Position numbers and translations under genes: made by a program
Assembly (NCBI GenBank): GCA_947499255.1
Contig: CANMNF010000003.1
Location: 372,001 to 436,000 of the forward strand
Direction of reading: 5' to 3'
Source: an uncultured Sphingomonadaceae bacterium
GTDB lineage: Bacteria; Pseudomonadota; Alphaproteobacteria; Sphingomonadales; Sphingomonadaceae
Length of the DNA stretch: 64,000 bases
Notes under the pieces: model-generated
The model's database searches: none
What the model was told of the DNA's origin: nothing
The model's input: the letters and a program-made list of their open reading frames with translations, nothing else
In this document: positions 45,619 through 54,344 of the stretch, one piece after another
Position numbering within the stretch: position 1 is the first letter of the stretch
Layout: the number at the start of each line of letters is the position of its first letter

Positions 45619-46410
45619 TTAGAATGCAGGCTCAAATCCTGGTGGCAGATCATCTTCATCGCGGCCAGTTTCCGGAGCGCCCGGGGCATGGATACCGCAT
45701 TCGGTCTTATCCCAACCACGCCAGCGCCCAGCGCGCGGATCTTCACCCGGCTTCACCTTGCTGGTGCAGGGCGCACAGCCAACCGAGAGATAGCCTTGCG
45801 ATTCAAGCGGATGCCGGGGCAAATCATGCTCTGCAAAATATGCTTCGAGATCATCTTTGACCCAATCGCCCAGCGGATTGATTTTGAGCCGGCCTTCTTC
45901 CACTTCAAAACGTGGCAGATTGGCCCGGGTCACGCTTTGAAAGGCTTTGCGGCCAGAAATCCACGCGTCCAAGCCGTTCTTTGCGCGGGCCAACGGCTCA
46001 ACTTTGCGAATATCGCAGCAACCATCGGGATCGTAAGACCAACGAAGGCCTGTATCATCTTTATCGGCGACAACTTCCGGCTTGGGACGGATAATCTCAG
46101 AATTGCGAATGCCCAGCACTTTGGTCAACGTATCGCGATATGCCAGCGTTTCGGGAAACATCTTGAGCGTATCGACAAAGACTACCGGAATATTGGGATC
46201 AGCCTTAGCCACAAGATGCAGCAGCACCGCGCTTTCCGTGCCGAAGCTAGAAACAACCGCGATTTTGCCCAGTGCATCTTCTGCAAACAGTGCGCGCAGC
46301 ATGGTCGCTGCGTCCACGCCGGAAAAGCGCAAGTTCAAAGCATCGGCATCGGCCTGCGTGTAGGCAGGGCCAGTATCGATCCGGTCAATGTTACGGGCGG
46401 CTTCAGCCAT
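45619..46410 (-). CDS. cysH: APS/PAPS reductase (thioredoxin-dependent)
   Basis: A protein of about 263 aa that reduces adenylylated sulfate to sulfite. It has the [4Fe-4S] cysteine pairs Cys131-Cys132 (GCCDIRKVEPL) and Cys212/Cys215 (CAPC), which point to APS reductase rather than the clusterless enteric PAPS form. The catalytic Cys238 is in KTECGIH. SSFGTESAVLLHL is the P-loop-like PP motif. The ATG at 46410 is the family-like start; the frame is open much further upstream through DUF934. It overlaps the DUF934 stop by eight bases. Confidence 0.95.
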   Translation of the reverse strand: MAEAARNIDRIDTGPAYTQADADALNLRFSGVDAATMLRALFAEDALGKIAVVSSFGTESAVLLHLVAKADPNIPVVFVDTLKMFPETLAYRDTLTKVLGIRNSEIIRPKPEVVADKDDTGLRWSYDPDGCCDIRKVEPLARAKNGLDAWISGRKAFQSVTRANLPRFEVEEGRLKINPLGDWVKDDLEAYFAEHDLPRHPLESQGYLSVGCAPCTSKVKPGEDPRAGRWRGWDKTECGIHAPGAPETGRDEDDLPPGFEPAF

Positions 46411-46852
46411 GGCGCAAATTCCATATGGGCACAGCATCGTCAGCTGCAGCCTGATAATCATATGGCCAAGTGGCAAGCGCGGTTTCAACGTCAGCTGCAT
46501 CAAGCGGCGTGTCGGGCGCAAAGGCATCAAAGCCGCAGCGCCGCATAATTGCCAATTGATCGACCAACACATCGCCCACGGCGCGCAATTCGCCAGCAAA
46601 GCCTGCTTCGCGCAAAATACGCGCCGCCGAATAGCCGCGACCATCGCCAAAGACAGGGAAGTTCACCTCGACCAAAGCAATCTGATCCAAATGCGGGATC
46701 AGCGCGCGGGCATCTTCGCCCGGTTCAATCCGCACTGCATTGGCGTTGGATTGTTCGGCAAAGTCTTCCATGCTGACAACGGCATGATCAACCAGATCAT
46801 CATCGCGGAACCGGATTTGCACGGCAGCGCCTTGTGTTCCCAAATCAGCCAT
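46403..46852 (-). CDS. DUF934 domain-containing protein
   Basis: A protein of about 149 aa of the DUF934 family, always found with CysI/CysH in alphaproteobacteria. LIPHLDQIALVEVNFPVFGD and GRGYSAARILREAGFAGELR form the characteristic core. Its biochemical role is not established; an oxidoreductase or assembly partner of sulfite reductase has been suggested from context. It overlaps cysI by eight bases on one side and cysH by eight on the other, so all three are translationally linked. Confidence 0.93.
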   Translation of the reverse strand: MADLGTQGAAVQIRFRDDDLVDHAVVSMEDFAEQSNANAVRIEPGEDARALIPHLDQIALVEVNFPVFGDGRGYSAARILREAGFAGELRAVGDVLVDQLAIMRRCGFDAFAPDTPLDAADVETALATWPYDYQAAADDAVPIWNLRHG

Positions 46853-48479
46853 AAAGCGCCTCCTTAAACGGTGCCATGCCGATGCGGCGATAGGTGTCGA
46901 GGAAGCGTTCCCCATCCTGACGCTCGGCAATGTAGAGATCGGTGACGGTTTCAACGGCATCGACAATGCCCGGCTCATCAAAGCCTGGGCCGGTAATCTT
47001 GGCGAGGCTGACATCTTCCGCCTCACTTCCGCCCAGCAGAAGCTGATAATTCTCAGTGCCTTTCTTATCGACACCCAGAATGCCTATATGGCCGGCATGG
47101 TGATGACCGCAGGCATTGATGCAGCCTGAAATCTTCAATTTCAGCTGCCCCAATTCATGCGTGCGACCGCGCGCGGCAAATCGTTCTGAAATCTGCTGTG
47201 ACACAGGGATCGAACGGGCATTGGCAAGGCTGCAATAATCAAGGCCGGGGCAGGCAATAATGTCCTCAATCGTATCAAGATTGGGCGCGGCCAAACCAGC
47301 ATCCGCCAGCTTGCGCCAAAGCGCAGGCAAATCAGCGATTTTCACATGCGGCAGGACGATGTTTTGCGTGTGCATCACACGGCATTCATCAAAGCTGTAT
47401 TCCTTGGCGAGCTGCGCCATCAGGTGCATTTGTTCAGCCGTGGCATCACCCGGAATGCCGCCGACAGGCTTTAGGCTGATCACCGCAGAGGTGTAACCAG
47501 GGGCCTTGTGCGGATTGGTGTTGTTATGCGCCCAAGTGATAAAATCGGGATCGCTTTCATCGGCCTGCGTCGGTAAGCCTGCTTCAAAAGCGGGATCGGC
47601 AAAATACGGCTTGATCCGCTCCAGCTCAGCCAAAGGCGGTTCTATGCCTTGATCCAGCAGATGCGCGAATTCTTCTTCGACCTGGCGGGCATATTCTTCC
47701 GCGCCCAATTCATGGACGAGGATCTTGATGCGCGCTTTGTATTTGTTATCGCGGCGACCATAGCGGTTATAAACCCGCAGACAGGCCTCCGAATATGTCA
47801 CCAGTTGATCAAGCGGCACGAATTCGCGGATCAGCGGTGCGATCATCGGAGTACGGCCCATGCCGCCACCTACATAAAACGCAGCGCCAATCTCGCCTGC
47901 ATCATTCTTGACGATGTTAATGCCGATATCGTGCAAGCGCATGGCCGCACGATCGGTATCGCTGGAGATCACCGCGATCTTGAACTTGCGTGGCAAGTAC
48001 ATGAATTCAGGGTGGAAGCTCGACCATTGGCGCAGCAATTCAGCATAGGGCCGCGGATCGACCAGCTCATCCGCAGAAGCGCCAGCAAAGTGGTCTGAAC
48101 TGATATTGCGGATGCAATTGCCGCTGGTTTGAATGGCGTGCATTTCCACCTTGGCAAGATCGGCGAGGATGTCCGCTGCATCTTCCAGCTTGATCCAGTT
48201 ATATTGGATGTTCTGCCGGGTGGTGAAGTGCCCATAGCCGCGATCATATTTGGTTGCGATATCGGCCAGCGCGTGCATTTGCGCACTGCTGAGCGTGCCA
48301 TAAGGCACCGCAACGCGCAGCATATAGGCGTGCAATTGCAGATACAGACCGTTCATCAACCGGAGCGGTTTGAACTGATCTTCGGTCAGCTTGCCATCAA
48401 GACGGCGCTGCGCCTGTTCACGAAATTCGGCAACGCGGGCATCGACCATTGCTTGGTCATATTTGTCATATTGGTACAT
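46845..48479 (-). CDS. cysI: Nitrite/sulfite reductase hemoprotein (CysI-type)
   Basis: A 544-aa siroheme and [4Fe-4S] enzyme that reduces sulfite to sulfide. The four cluster cysteines are Cys410, Cys416, Cys453 and Cys457 (CPGLDYC and CINACGHH). HFTTRQNIQYNWI and the QTSGNCIRNI region bind siroheme. The length and N-terminus (MYQYDKYDQAMVDARVAEF) fit the alphaproteobacterial CysI. No CysJ flavoprotein is encoded here, so the electron donor must be another protein, possibly a ferredoxin. It lies one base downstream of the DUF2849 gene. Confidence 0.95.
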   Translation of the reverse strand: MYQYDKYDQAMVDARVAEFREQAQRRLDGKLTEDQFKPLRLMNGLYLQLHAYMLRVAVPYGTLSSAQMHALADIATKYDRGYGHFTTRQNIQYNWIKLEDAADILADLAKVEMHAIQTSGNCIRNISSDHFAGASADELVDPRPYAELLRQWSSFHPEFMYLPRKFKIAVISSDTDRAAMRLHDIGINIVKNDAGEIGAAFYVGGGMGRTPMIAPLIREFVPLDQLVTYSEACLRVYNRYGRRDNKYKARIKILVHELGAEEYARQVEEEFAHLLDQGIEPPLAELERIKPYFADPAFEAGLPTQADESDPDFITWAHNNTNPHKAPGYTSAVISLKPVGGIPGDATAEQMHLMAQLAKEYSFDECRVMHTQNIVLPHVKIADLPALWRKLADAGLAAPNLDTIEDIIACPGLDYCSLANARSIPVSQQISERFAARGRTHELGQLKLKISGCINACGHHHAGHIGILGVDKKGTENYQLLLGGSEAEDVSLAKITGPGFDEPGIVDAVETVTDLYIAERQDGERFLDTYRRIGMAPFKEALYG

Positions 48480-48480
48480 G

Positions 48481-48777
48481 TTAGATCACTTGCTCCGCTG
48501 CGCCGGGATCATTGGGCTTGAGGGTCAAATCCATGCGCACTGTTGGGCCAAGCGCGCGGACGCGGTCTTTAATGTGGGCAGGGCGCGGGCCGTCATCGGT
48601 TTGTGTGGCCTCGATAGCGTACGGCACGTTGACGCGGCGGGCGGCTTCTTCGCGCGCGGCGATGGCGTCTGCCTCGTCACCCACGTCCACAGCGTTTTCA
48701 ACATGTAGCGACCAATTTTGGCCGTCCCACCAGACGACAACGCCTGTTTTCAAATCATTGCCGGTAAGGATGATCAC
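48481..48777 (-). CDS. DUF2849 domain-containing protein
   Basis: A 98-aa protein of DUF2849, a family confined to sulfate reduction operons of alphaproteobacteria. It begins MIILTGNDLKTGVVVWWDG (GTG start). RVNVPYAIEATQTDDGPRPA is the conserved middle. Its function is unknown. The GTG overlaps the cobA stop (GTGA), and cysI follows one base later, so it is embedded in the operon. Confidence 0.9.
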   Translation of the reverse strand: MIILTGNDLKTGVVVWWDGQNWSLHVENAVDVGDEADAIAAREEAARRVNVPYAIEATQTDDGPRPAHIKDRVRALGPTVRMDLTLKPNDPGAAEQVI

Positions 48778-49556
48778 GCTTGAAGCTCCTGTAGGATTGC
48801 GCTGATGGCGGAATTTTTGGCGGTATTGTTGGAGGCGGCACCGCGCGCCGTCACATCGCCGATAATGATAAGGGCAGGGCTGATAACCTGTTCACGTTCA
48901 ACCAGATCGGCTAGCCCTGCGAGCGGCCCTCGCAGCACGCGCATTTGCGGGCGCGCGGCATTTTCGATCACGGCCAAGGGAACTTCGGGCGCAAGGCCAT
49001 CTTCCATCAGCTTTTCCGCAATTTGCGGCGCGGTTTTCACGCCCATGTAAATCACCAGCGTACGGCCACTGCCTGCAAGGCCAGCCCAGTTCTGTTCAGC
49101 CAAGCCTTTGCATTGGCCCGCAACAAAACTGACAATGCTGGCGCTATCGCGGTGGGTGAGGGGGATGCGGGCCGCCGCCGCCGCGCCATTGGCAGCGGAA
49201 ATACCGGGCACGATTTCAACGCGCACTCCGGCAGCGTCGGCATCTTCCATCTCTTCACCGCCGCGCCCGAACACAAACGGATCGCCGCCCTTGAGGCGCA
49301 CCACATCGCGGCCCGCCAGAGCTTCGCGCACCAGCAGAGCGTTGATGTCTTCTTGCGGCAAGGTGTGGCGAGCGCGCTTTTTGGCAACCGAGATCAGCCG
49401 CGCATCGCTGTGCGCCATGGAAAGGATCGCGGGATCAACCAGCCCATCATGCACGATGAGCGAGGCGCCCTTGATCAAACGCGCAGCACGCAGCGTCAAC
49501 AGATCGGGATCACCCGGCCCTGCGCCTACAAGAAAAATGGTGCCTGTCTTAGCCAT
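48774..49556 (-). CDS. cobA: Uroporphyrinogen-III C-methyltransferase
   Basis: A SUMT of about 260 aa that methylates uroporphyrinogen III to precorrin-2, the first committed step to siroheme. It has the N-terminal VGAGPGDPDLLTLRAARL, VRLKGGDPFVFGRGGEE, VVPGISAA-type SAM contacts (VEIVPGISAANG) and PLTHRD. It is the free-standing form; the CysG dehydrogenase/chelatase domain is absent here and must be elsewhere. The ATG at 49556 (MAKTGTIFLVGAG) is preferred over an upstream ATG at 49613. It opens the cobA-DUF2849-cysI-DUF934-cysH operon. Confidence 0.95.
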   Translation of the reverse strand: MAKTGTIFLVGAGPGDPDLLTLRAARLIKGASLIVHDGLVDPAILSMAHSDARLISVAKKRARHTLPQEDINALLVREALAGRDVVRLKGGDPFVFGRGGEEMEDADAAGVRVEIVPGISAANGAAAAARIPLTHRDSASIVSFVAGQCKGLAEQNWAGLAGSGRTLVIYMGVKTAPQIAEKLMEDGLAPEVPLAVIENAARPQMRVLRGPLAGLADLVEREQVISPALIIIGDVTARGAASNNTAKNSAISAILQELQA

Positions 49557-49655
49557 GAGAGGCAAATGGCGATTTCGCCCACGCATCGCCAGCGAGAATG
49601 GATTGATGTGCAAGAAGCAAAGCTTTTGCAGCTGCGAAGGTCTGCTTTAACGTGA

Positions 49656-50750
49656 TCAGGATGTCCCAGCTGTTTCGCGATCAACCATCGCTGCAATCAA
49701 ACGATCAAATTGTTCATTGGTGCGCAAATTGAGATCACGCTGCGGGAACGGAATTTCGATGCCGTGTTCTTGAAAAAGCTGCCAGACCTGCATGTAAACA
49801 TCAGACCGGATATTCGCGAGGCCTTCTTCAGGATCATCGATCCAGAAACGCAGTTCAAAATCGACGGAACTATCACCAAAGCCCATGATATTGACGCGTG
49901 GGGGCGGTGTTTTGAGCACACGCGGGGTATCGTCCGAAGCTTGATACAGCAGCTTTGTCACCAGCTCTAAATCGCTGCCATAAGCAACACCAATAGGCGC
50001 TTTCACACGCACATCGCGTGAAGAGTAGGACCAGTTAACCACCTGATTGATCATCAAATTTTCGTTGGGAATAAGATGCTCTGTCCGGTCACGGGTGACG
50101 ACAGAAATGGCGCGAATTCCGATTTTGCGAATTTGTCCGACACTTTCATTGCCGACCTGATCGGACACGGAAATCACGTCGCCGGGTTTAATCGATTTGT
50201 CGAGCAACAAAAGGATACCTGAAATCAGATTACCAAACGTTTTCTGCAGGCCGAAACCGATGGCCAGGCCAAACGCGCCTGAGAAAATTGCCAGCGCGGT
50301 AAGATCGATGCCGAGAATATCGATGCACATGAAAAACGCCGCGACCCAGATGATGATCGTGGAAATTTTCTGCACCAGCAATTGCTGTGTCTGATCAAGC
50401 CTGGTCGCGCGTTTGAGAATGCCTGCAACAAGCCGGGTGATGAGCCATGCACCCACTATCACCAGCAGGACCACACTGCTGGCGACCAGGGCATCCCAAA
50501 CCGATACGCGGGTGCCCCCGATAGTCAGCGCCCAGGCATCCAGCGTGTCGACCAGCGAAGCGGCAGTTTCACTTTGTGAGGCAACCGCTTCACGCAGGCC
50601 TTCGGCAGCTTCCACTGCATTGGATGGCGGCGCTTCGGGCGACGGTGAGGGGGTTGGCGGGGGCGTAGTCGCAGCTTCACCACCAGCGTCGGTTGCAGGT
50701 GAGGCGGAGCTTTCAGTGGTGTCACCAATCGGCGTTGCGGCAGTTGTCAT
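49656..50750 (-). CDS. MscS-family mechanosensitive channel
   Basis: A 364-aa membrane channel protein. After a disordered Pro/Ser/Glu N-terminus of about 70 residues come two or three helices, then the pore-lining helix TALAIFSGAFGLAIGFGLQK. The MscS beta-domain follows (GDVISVSDQVGNESVGQIRK, IPNENLMINQVVNWSY). It would release solutes under hypo-osmotic stress. It shares the ATGA overlap with metC and is thus the last gene of the sseA-metC-mscS run, an unusual partner for sulfur metabolism. Confidence 0.92.
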   Translation of the reverse strand: MTTAATPIGDTTESSASPATDAGGEAATTPPPTPSPSPEAPPSNAVEAAEGLREAVASQSETAASLVDTLDAWALTIGGTRVSVWDALVASSVVLLVIVGAWLITRLVAGILKRATRLDQTQQLLVQKISTIIIWVAAFFMCIDILGIDLTALAIFSGAFGLAIGFGLQKTFGNLISGILLLLDKSIKPGDVISVSDQVGNESVGQIRKIGIRAISVVTRDRTEHLIPNENLMINQVVNWSYSSRDVRVKAPIGVAYGSDLELVTKLLYQASDDTPRVLKTPPPRVNIMGFGDSSVDFELRFWIDDPEEGLANIRSDVYMQVWQLFQEHGIEIPFPQRDLNLRTNEQFDRLIAAMVDRETAGTS

Positions 50751-51967
50751 GCGCTTCTCATAGCAGCAAAGCCACCTTCAATGTCACGGATCAAATCTTC
50801 CGTGCCTTCCAGCCCGATAGATACGCGAACGCCAACCGCGCCATCACTGTTGGTACCTTGCGGCCAGGTGCGCAGCTTGCGGCCATGCTCAGGGTCGATA
50901 GGGATCGCAAGGCTTTCATACCCGCCCCAGCTATAGCCGATGCCGAAATGTTCCAAAGCATCGATAAAGCGTGCGCGATCCGCTTTGTCACCTTTCAACA
51001 GGAAGGAAAAAAGCCCGCATCCCCCTGTGAAATCACGTTTATACATCGCATGTCCGGGGCCTTCCGGAATGAGCGGGCACAGCACGGATGTGACTTCGGG
51101 GCGGTGTTGCAGCCAGCTTGCGATTTCTGTCGCGCTGCGCGTGGAATGCTCCAGCCTCACCCCCATTGTGCGAAGCCCTCTCATGACAAGAGCTGCATCG
51201 TCAGGCGAGACAACTTGACCCATAAATTGCGTCATCAAACGCACTTTTTTCATCATCTCTTTGCCAGCTGAAATGGATCCCATCATAACATCGGAATGCC
51301 CCGATGCGTGTTTGGTCAGCGCCATCACAGACATATCGCAGCCGCGCTCCAACGCAGGAAAGCCAATGCCTGTCGCCCATGTGTTATCGATGATGGAAAT
51401 AGCGCCTGCATCGCGCGCGATGCTTGCCAGCGCCGGAATATCGCAGATCTCCATCGTCAAGCTGCCGGGGCTTTCCAGCATAACCGCTTTGGTCTTGTCG
51501 CTGATCATGGCAGCAAAGCTTTCCAGATCAAGCGGATCAAACGGTTTTGCCGTTACGCCAAATTGGCTGAGCATGCTGAGCGCGATCCAGTTAGTGGGGC
51601 CATAGGCGTTGTCGGTCACTAACACTTCATCGCCGGGGCGCAGGACACAAAGCATCGCAATGCTCAAAGCGGCAACGCCGCTGGGATAAAGCTCGGTTGA
51701 ATGTGCGCCGGGTTCCAATTGGGTCAACGCATCGGCCAAGGCCCATTGCGTTGGCCCTCCTGCTCGTCCGTAACGGAAATGTCCGTGTTCATCAGGCCGA
51801 CCGCTTGCCAGATCAGCACAGTCTTCAAAAAGGTGCGTACTTGCACGCCAAACAGGCGGATTGACGACGCTGCCTTTTTGACCCTCAACGCCGAGCCATT
51901 TGCGCCGCCGACCAGCGCTGACCAGCTTGGTTGCTGCGGTGACTTTATGATTTTCAGAATCGCTCAA
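50747..51967 (-). CDS. metC: Cystathionine beta-lyase (Cys/Met PLP family)
   Basis: A PLP enzyme of about 406 aa. The schiff-base lysine is in MALTKHASGHSDVMMG, with the phosphate-binding YPSGVAALSIAML and the DNTWATG motif, and RYGRAGGPTQWAL near the N-terminus. MetC splits cystathionine to homocysteine, pyruvate and ammonia; a related gamma-lyase or CBL-like role cannot be excluded by sight. I chose the TTG at 51967, with GGGAG eight bases upstream and TTGA overlapping the sseA stop. The frame is open further up, but that part lies inside sseA. Confidence 0.9.
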   Translation of the reverse strand: MSDSENHKVTAATKLVSAGRRRKWLGVEGQKGSVVNPPVWRASTHLFEDCADLASGRPDEHGHFRYGRAGGPTQWALADALTQLEPGAHSTELYPSGVAALSIAMLCVLRPGDEVLVTDNAYGPTNWIALSMLSQFGVTAKPFDPLDLESFAAMISDKTKAVMLESPGSLTMEICDIPALASIARDAGAISIIDNTWATGIGFPALERGCDMSVMALTKHASGHSDVMMGSISAGKEMMKKVRLMTQFMGQVVSPDDAALVMRGLRTMGVRLEHSTRSATEIASWLQHRPEVTSVLCPLIPEGPGHAMYKRDFTGGCGLFSFLLKGDKADRARFIDALEHFGIGYSWGGYESLAIPIDPEHGRKLRTWPQGTNSDGAVGVRVSIGLEGTEDLIRDIEGGFAAMRSA

Positions 51968-52815
51968 GCGACTGCTCCCTTGCTCATTGGCAGTGATCCA
52001 TCTGCGCCCCATTCGGCCCAACTGCCATCATAAAAGGCTGTGTCTTTCTTGCCCAATAAGTGCAGCGCAAACAGCAGGACCGATGCGGTAACGCCGCTGC
52101 CGCATGTGGCGATAATTGGTCGGTCCAAATCAATTCCTGCGCTGAGAAAGGCTGCGCGCAGGTCATCGCGCGATTTATACGTGCCATCATCGTTGAAAAG
52201 CTGCGTGAAAGGCAAATTGCGCGATCCCGGTATGTGACCCGGGCGCATGCCTTCGCGCGGTTCAGGCGCATCCCCTGCAAAACGCGCGGCACCGCGCGCA
52301 TCGACGACCTGCTCAGCCTTGCTATCGATATTGGCAAGCATCTGCGCTTTGGAGCGGACCATGCTATCGCTGGCTCTCCTATTGGCCACGAACGGAGTTG
52401 CCTTAACGCTATGCGTTCCGCTTTCCACTCGGCGTTTTTCTGCGCGCCACTTACCCAGCCCGCCATCAAGGATCGCGATATTGCGCATCCCATGCATCTG
52501 GCACATGAACCAAGCCCGTGCGGCAGAGCGAATATCGCTATCATCATACAGCACAATGCGCGCAGTTTCGCTGACCCCAAGCTGCGCCATATGGCTGGCA
52601 AATTGCATTGCTGTGGGCAGCGCTGAAGGGACCTCGCTGCCGTGATCGATGATCGATTTTAAGGCCATATATCGCGCGGCGGGAATGTGTGCCGAGGCAA
52701 ATTCGGCTGCCGCATTGCGGGGCGATCCGGGCAGGTGCGCGCTGGCATCAAGTATAACAAGTCCGCTTTCGCCAATGTGATCGGCGAGCCATAGTGTTGA
52801 GACCAAATCCTGCAT
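51964..52815 (-). CDS. sseA: 3-mercaptopyruvate sulfurtransferase
   Basis: A protein of about 283 aa with two rhodanese domains. The second holds catalytic Cys238 in the CGSGVTAS loop, the six-residue pattern of mercaptopyruvate rather than thiosulfate sulfurtransferases. RPGHIPGSRNLPF and DARGAARFAG are typical. It moves sulfur from 3-mercaptopyruvate to thiol acceptors in cysteine breakdown. An ATG at 52863 gives 16 more residues; I prefer 52815. metC and mscS follow in one coupled unit. Confidence 0.93.
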   Translation of the reverse strand: MQDLVSTLWLADHIGESGLVILDASAHLPGSPRNAAAEFASAHIPAARYMALKSIIDHGSEVPSALPTAMQFASHMAQLGVSETARIVLYDDSDIRSAARAWFMCQMHGMRNIAILDGGLGKWRAEKRRVESGTHSVKATPFVANRRASDSMVRSKAQMLANIDSKAEQVVDARGAARFAGDAPEPREGMRPGHIPGSRNLPFTQLFNDDGTYKSRDDLRAAFLSAGIDLDRPIIATCGSGVTASVLLFALHLLGKKDTAFYDGSWAEWGADGSLPMSKGAVA

Positions 52816-52900
52816 GCCTTGTTGATTAGACCTATACCGGCGGAACTGTAAACGGCGCTGCATGAGCCAGTGATTGACAACCTGTTATAGTGGACTTTTG

Positions 52901-53707
52901 TCAGGCGGTTTTCGCTTCTGTTACACCCAGATTGGTCAGCGCTTCGGGCACATTTGTGATCGGCACAAGTTTGCTGCCATTGTGCAGATGTCCGATAAGG
53001 AAGAACTGCGATTTGGGTGTCACATTGGCTCCGATAATCCGCACGCGGGCCAGCAGGTATGGGCCGGTGCGCGCTGTGGAGCTGACAGTGATATTCGCTG
53101 CGGAATTCGCTTTCGTATTCATAGCTTCCAGCAGACCTTCCGGCAGCTTCCAATCGCCCTCGATCAAAATCCGTTCACCTTGTTCGAGACGTGCCAGCGT
53201 GTCTTGTCGCATTGTTGGCGCGCATGGGCGCACGCCTTGTTCTTGCTTCGCATCGTAGATCACCAGATCGCTGATCACACGGATAGTCACCAAGGTCGTA
53301 TCGCCCGGATTGAGCAAAGCCATGGTGAATTCCAGCCTTGGCCGTATATCATCGATCACCAATGTCTCTGGTCGGACACCGAATTCAACTTCGGCCAATT
53401 GTGATGCGTTGGAATTAATTGAAGCATCAGTTGGTGATGTATCAGCTTGATGCGCGGCTTCTTGAAGCTTTTGGTTTTCCGCCTTGATCGGCTCTGTCTC
53501 GGCGTTTTCTACCCCGTCATTATCGGCCACCTGGTCAAAGCTCAGCTGGCTCAACTCCAGAACGCCGTCATCTTTGCTATTCGCTGTAGAGCTGAGGCTA
53601 GCGCTATCCAGCCGCCGCAGGAGCGCAAGGCATAAGATCATCGCAATCGCTATGCACAGGCCAAATCCGATCAAAGTGAATGTCGATGCGCTCATGCGTG
53701 ATCCCAT
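52901..53707 (-). CDS. Single-pass membrane protein, unassigned
   Basis: A 268-aa protein with one N-terminal transmembrane helix at about 10-30 (TLIGFGLCIAIAMILCLALL) and a polar, Asp/Asn/Ser-rich stretch to about 105. A soluble C-terminal domain of beta character follows (LVIDDIRPRLEFTMALLNPG, TTLVTIRVISDLVIYDAKQE). I do not recognise a family; the C-terminal part could be a ligand- or wall-binding beta sandwich. Starts at 53707 and 53695 are both ATG. It lies between the divergent queF and the sseA operon on the minus strand. Confidence 0.75.
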   Translation of the reverse strand: MGSRMSASTFTLIGFGLCIAIAMILCLALLRRLDSASLSSTANSKDDGVLELSQLSFDQVADNDGVENAETEPIKAENQKLQEAAHQADTSPTDASINSNASQLAEVEFGVRPETLVIDDIRPRLEFTMALLNPGDTTLVTIRVISDLVIYDAKQEQGVRPCAPTMRQDTLARLEQGERILIEGDWKLPEGLLEAMNTKANSAANITVSSTARTGPYLLARVRIIGANVTPKSQFFLIGHLHNGSKLVPITNVPEALTNLGVTEAKTA

Positions 53708-53774
53708 ATCGCTTAAGTGGCTTAACGAAAACTGCTGACTTGTGTCAGGGCTCGGCTTGGGACATCACACTGGC

Positions 53775-54242
53775 ATGACAGACACACATGACAGTCCGCA
53801 GCCGCTTCATCTGGGCCAGACCAGCACTTTGCCAGCATCGCCTGACGAAGCAGTGCTCGATTATGTACCCAATCCGCAGCAAGATGCGTTGTATCTGGTG
53901 CGCTTTGCCGCGCCTGAATTCACCTCGCTTTGCCCGGTTACCGGGCAGCCCGATTTCGCGCATCTTGTGATTGATTATGCGCCGGGTGAAACGATTGTGG
54001 AATCCAAAAGCTTGAAGCTGTTTCTGGGCGCTTTTCGCAATCACGCTGGTTTTCATGAAGCGGTGACGGTTGGCATTGGCAAGCGTTTGGTGACCGAAAT
54101 GTCACCCAGATGGCTGAGAATTGGCGGCTATTGGTATCCTCGTGGTGGCTTGCCGATTGATGTGTTTTGGCAAAGCGGGCCTGTGCCTGATGGCCTGTGG
54201 TTGCCCGATCAAGGTGTCGCGCCGTATCGCGGGCGGGGCTAA
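53775..54242 (+). CDS. queF: 7-cyano-7-deazaguanine reductase (QueF)
   Basis: A protein of about 155 aa that reduces preQ0 to preQ1 with NADPH in queuosine synthesis. It has the unimodular QueF layout: catalytic Cys53 and Asp60 in [11 protein letters not shown], then the QueF signature [15 protein letters not shown] (76-90). [21 protein letters not shown] follows (core [18 protein letters not shown]). The ATG at 53775 is the family-like start; the ATG at 53742 is only 11 codons up. It is divergent from the membrane protein gene. No other queuosine genes are nearby. Confidence 0.96.
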   Translation: MTDTHDSPQPLHLGQTSTLPASPDEAVLDYVPNPQQDALYLVRFAAPEFTSLCPVTGQPDFAHLVIDYAPGETIVESKSLKLFLGAFRNHAGFHEAVTVGIGKRLVTEMSPRWLRIGGYWYPRGGLPIDVFWQSGPVPDGLWLPDQGVAPYRGRG

Positions 54243-54344
54243 GCTGGGGGGCGCAAACTTGCCAGCTAGCGGCTCGCCGCCTAGATGCGCCCTCAAATCG
54301 CGCCGTATTCGTGGCGCTCGCGCTCTGCAAGAAGGATTGAATTG

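Noticed and set aside
45439-46548. A 369-codon plus-strand frame opposite cysH and DUF934
   Set aside because: cysH is unmistakable on the other strand; this frame has no domain features and no ribosome site.
53708-53774. A preQ1 riboswitch before queF
   Set aside because: The 67-base gap has no recognisable preQ1 aptamer pseudoknot or A-rich tail.
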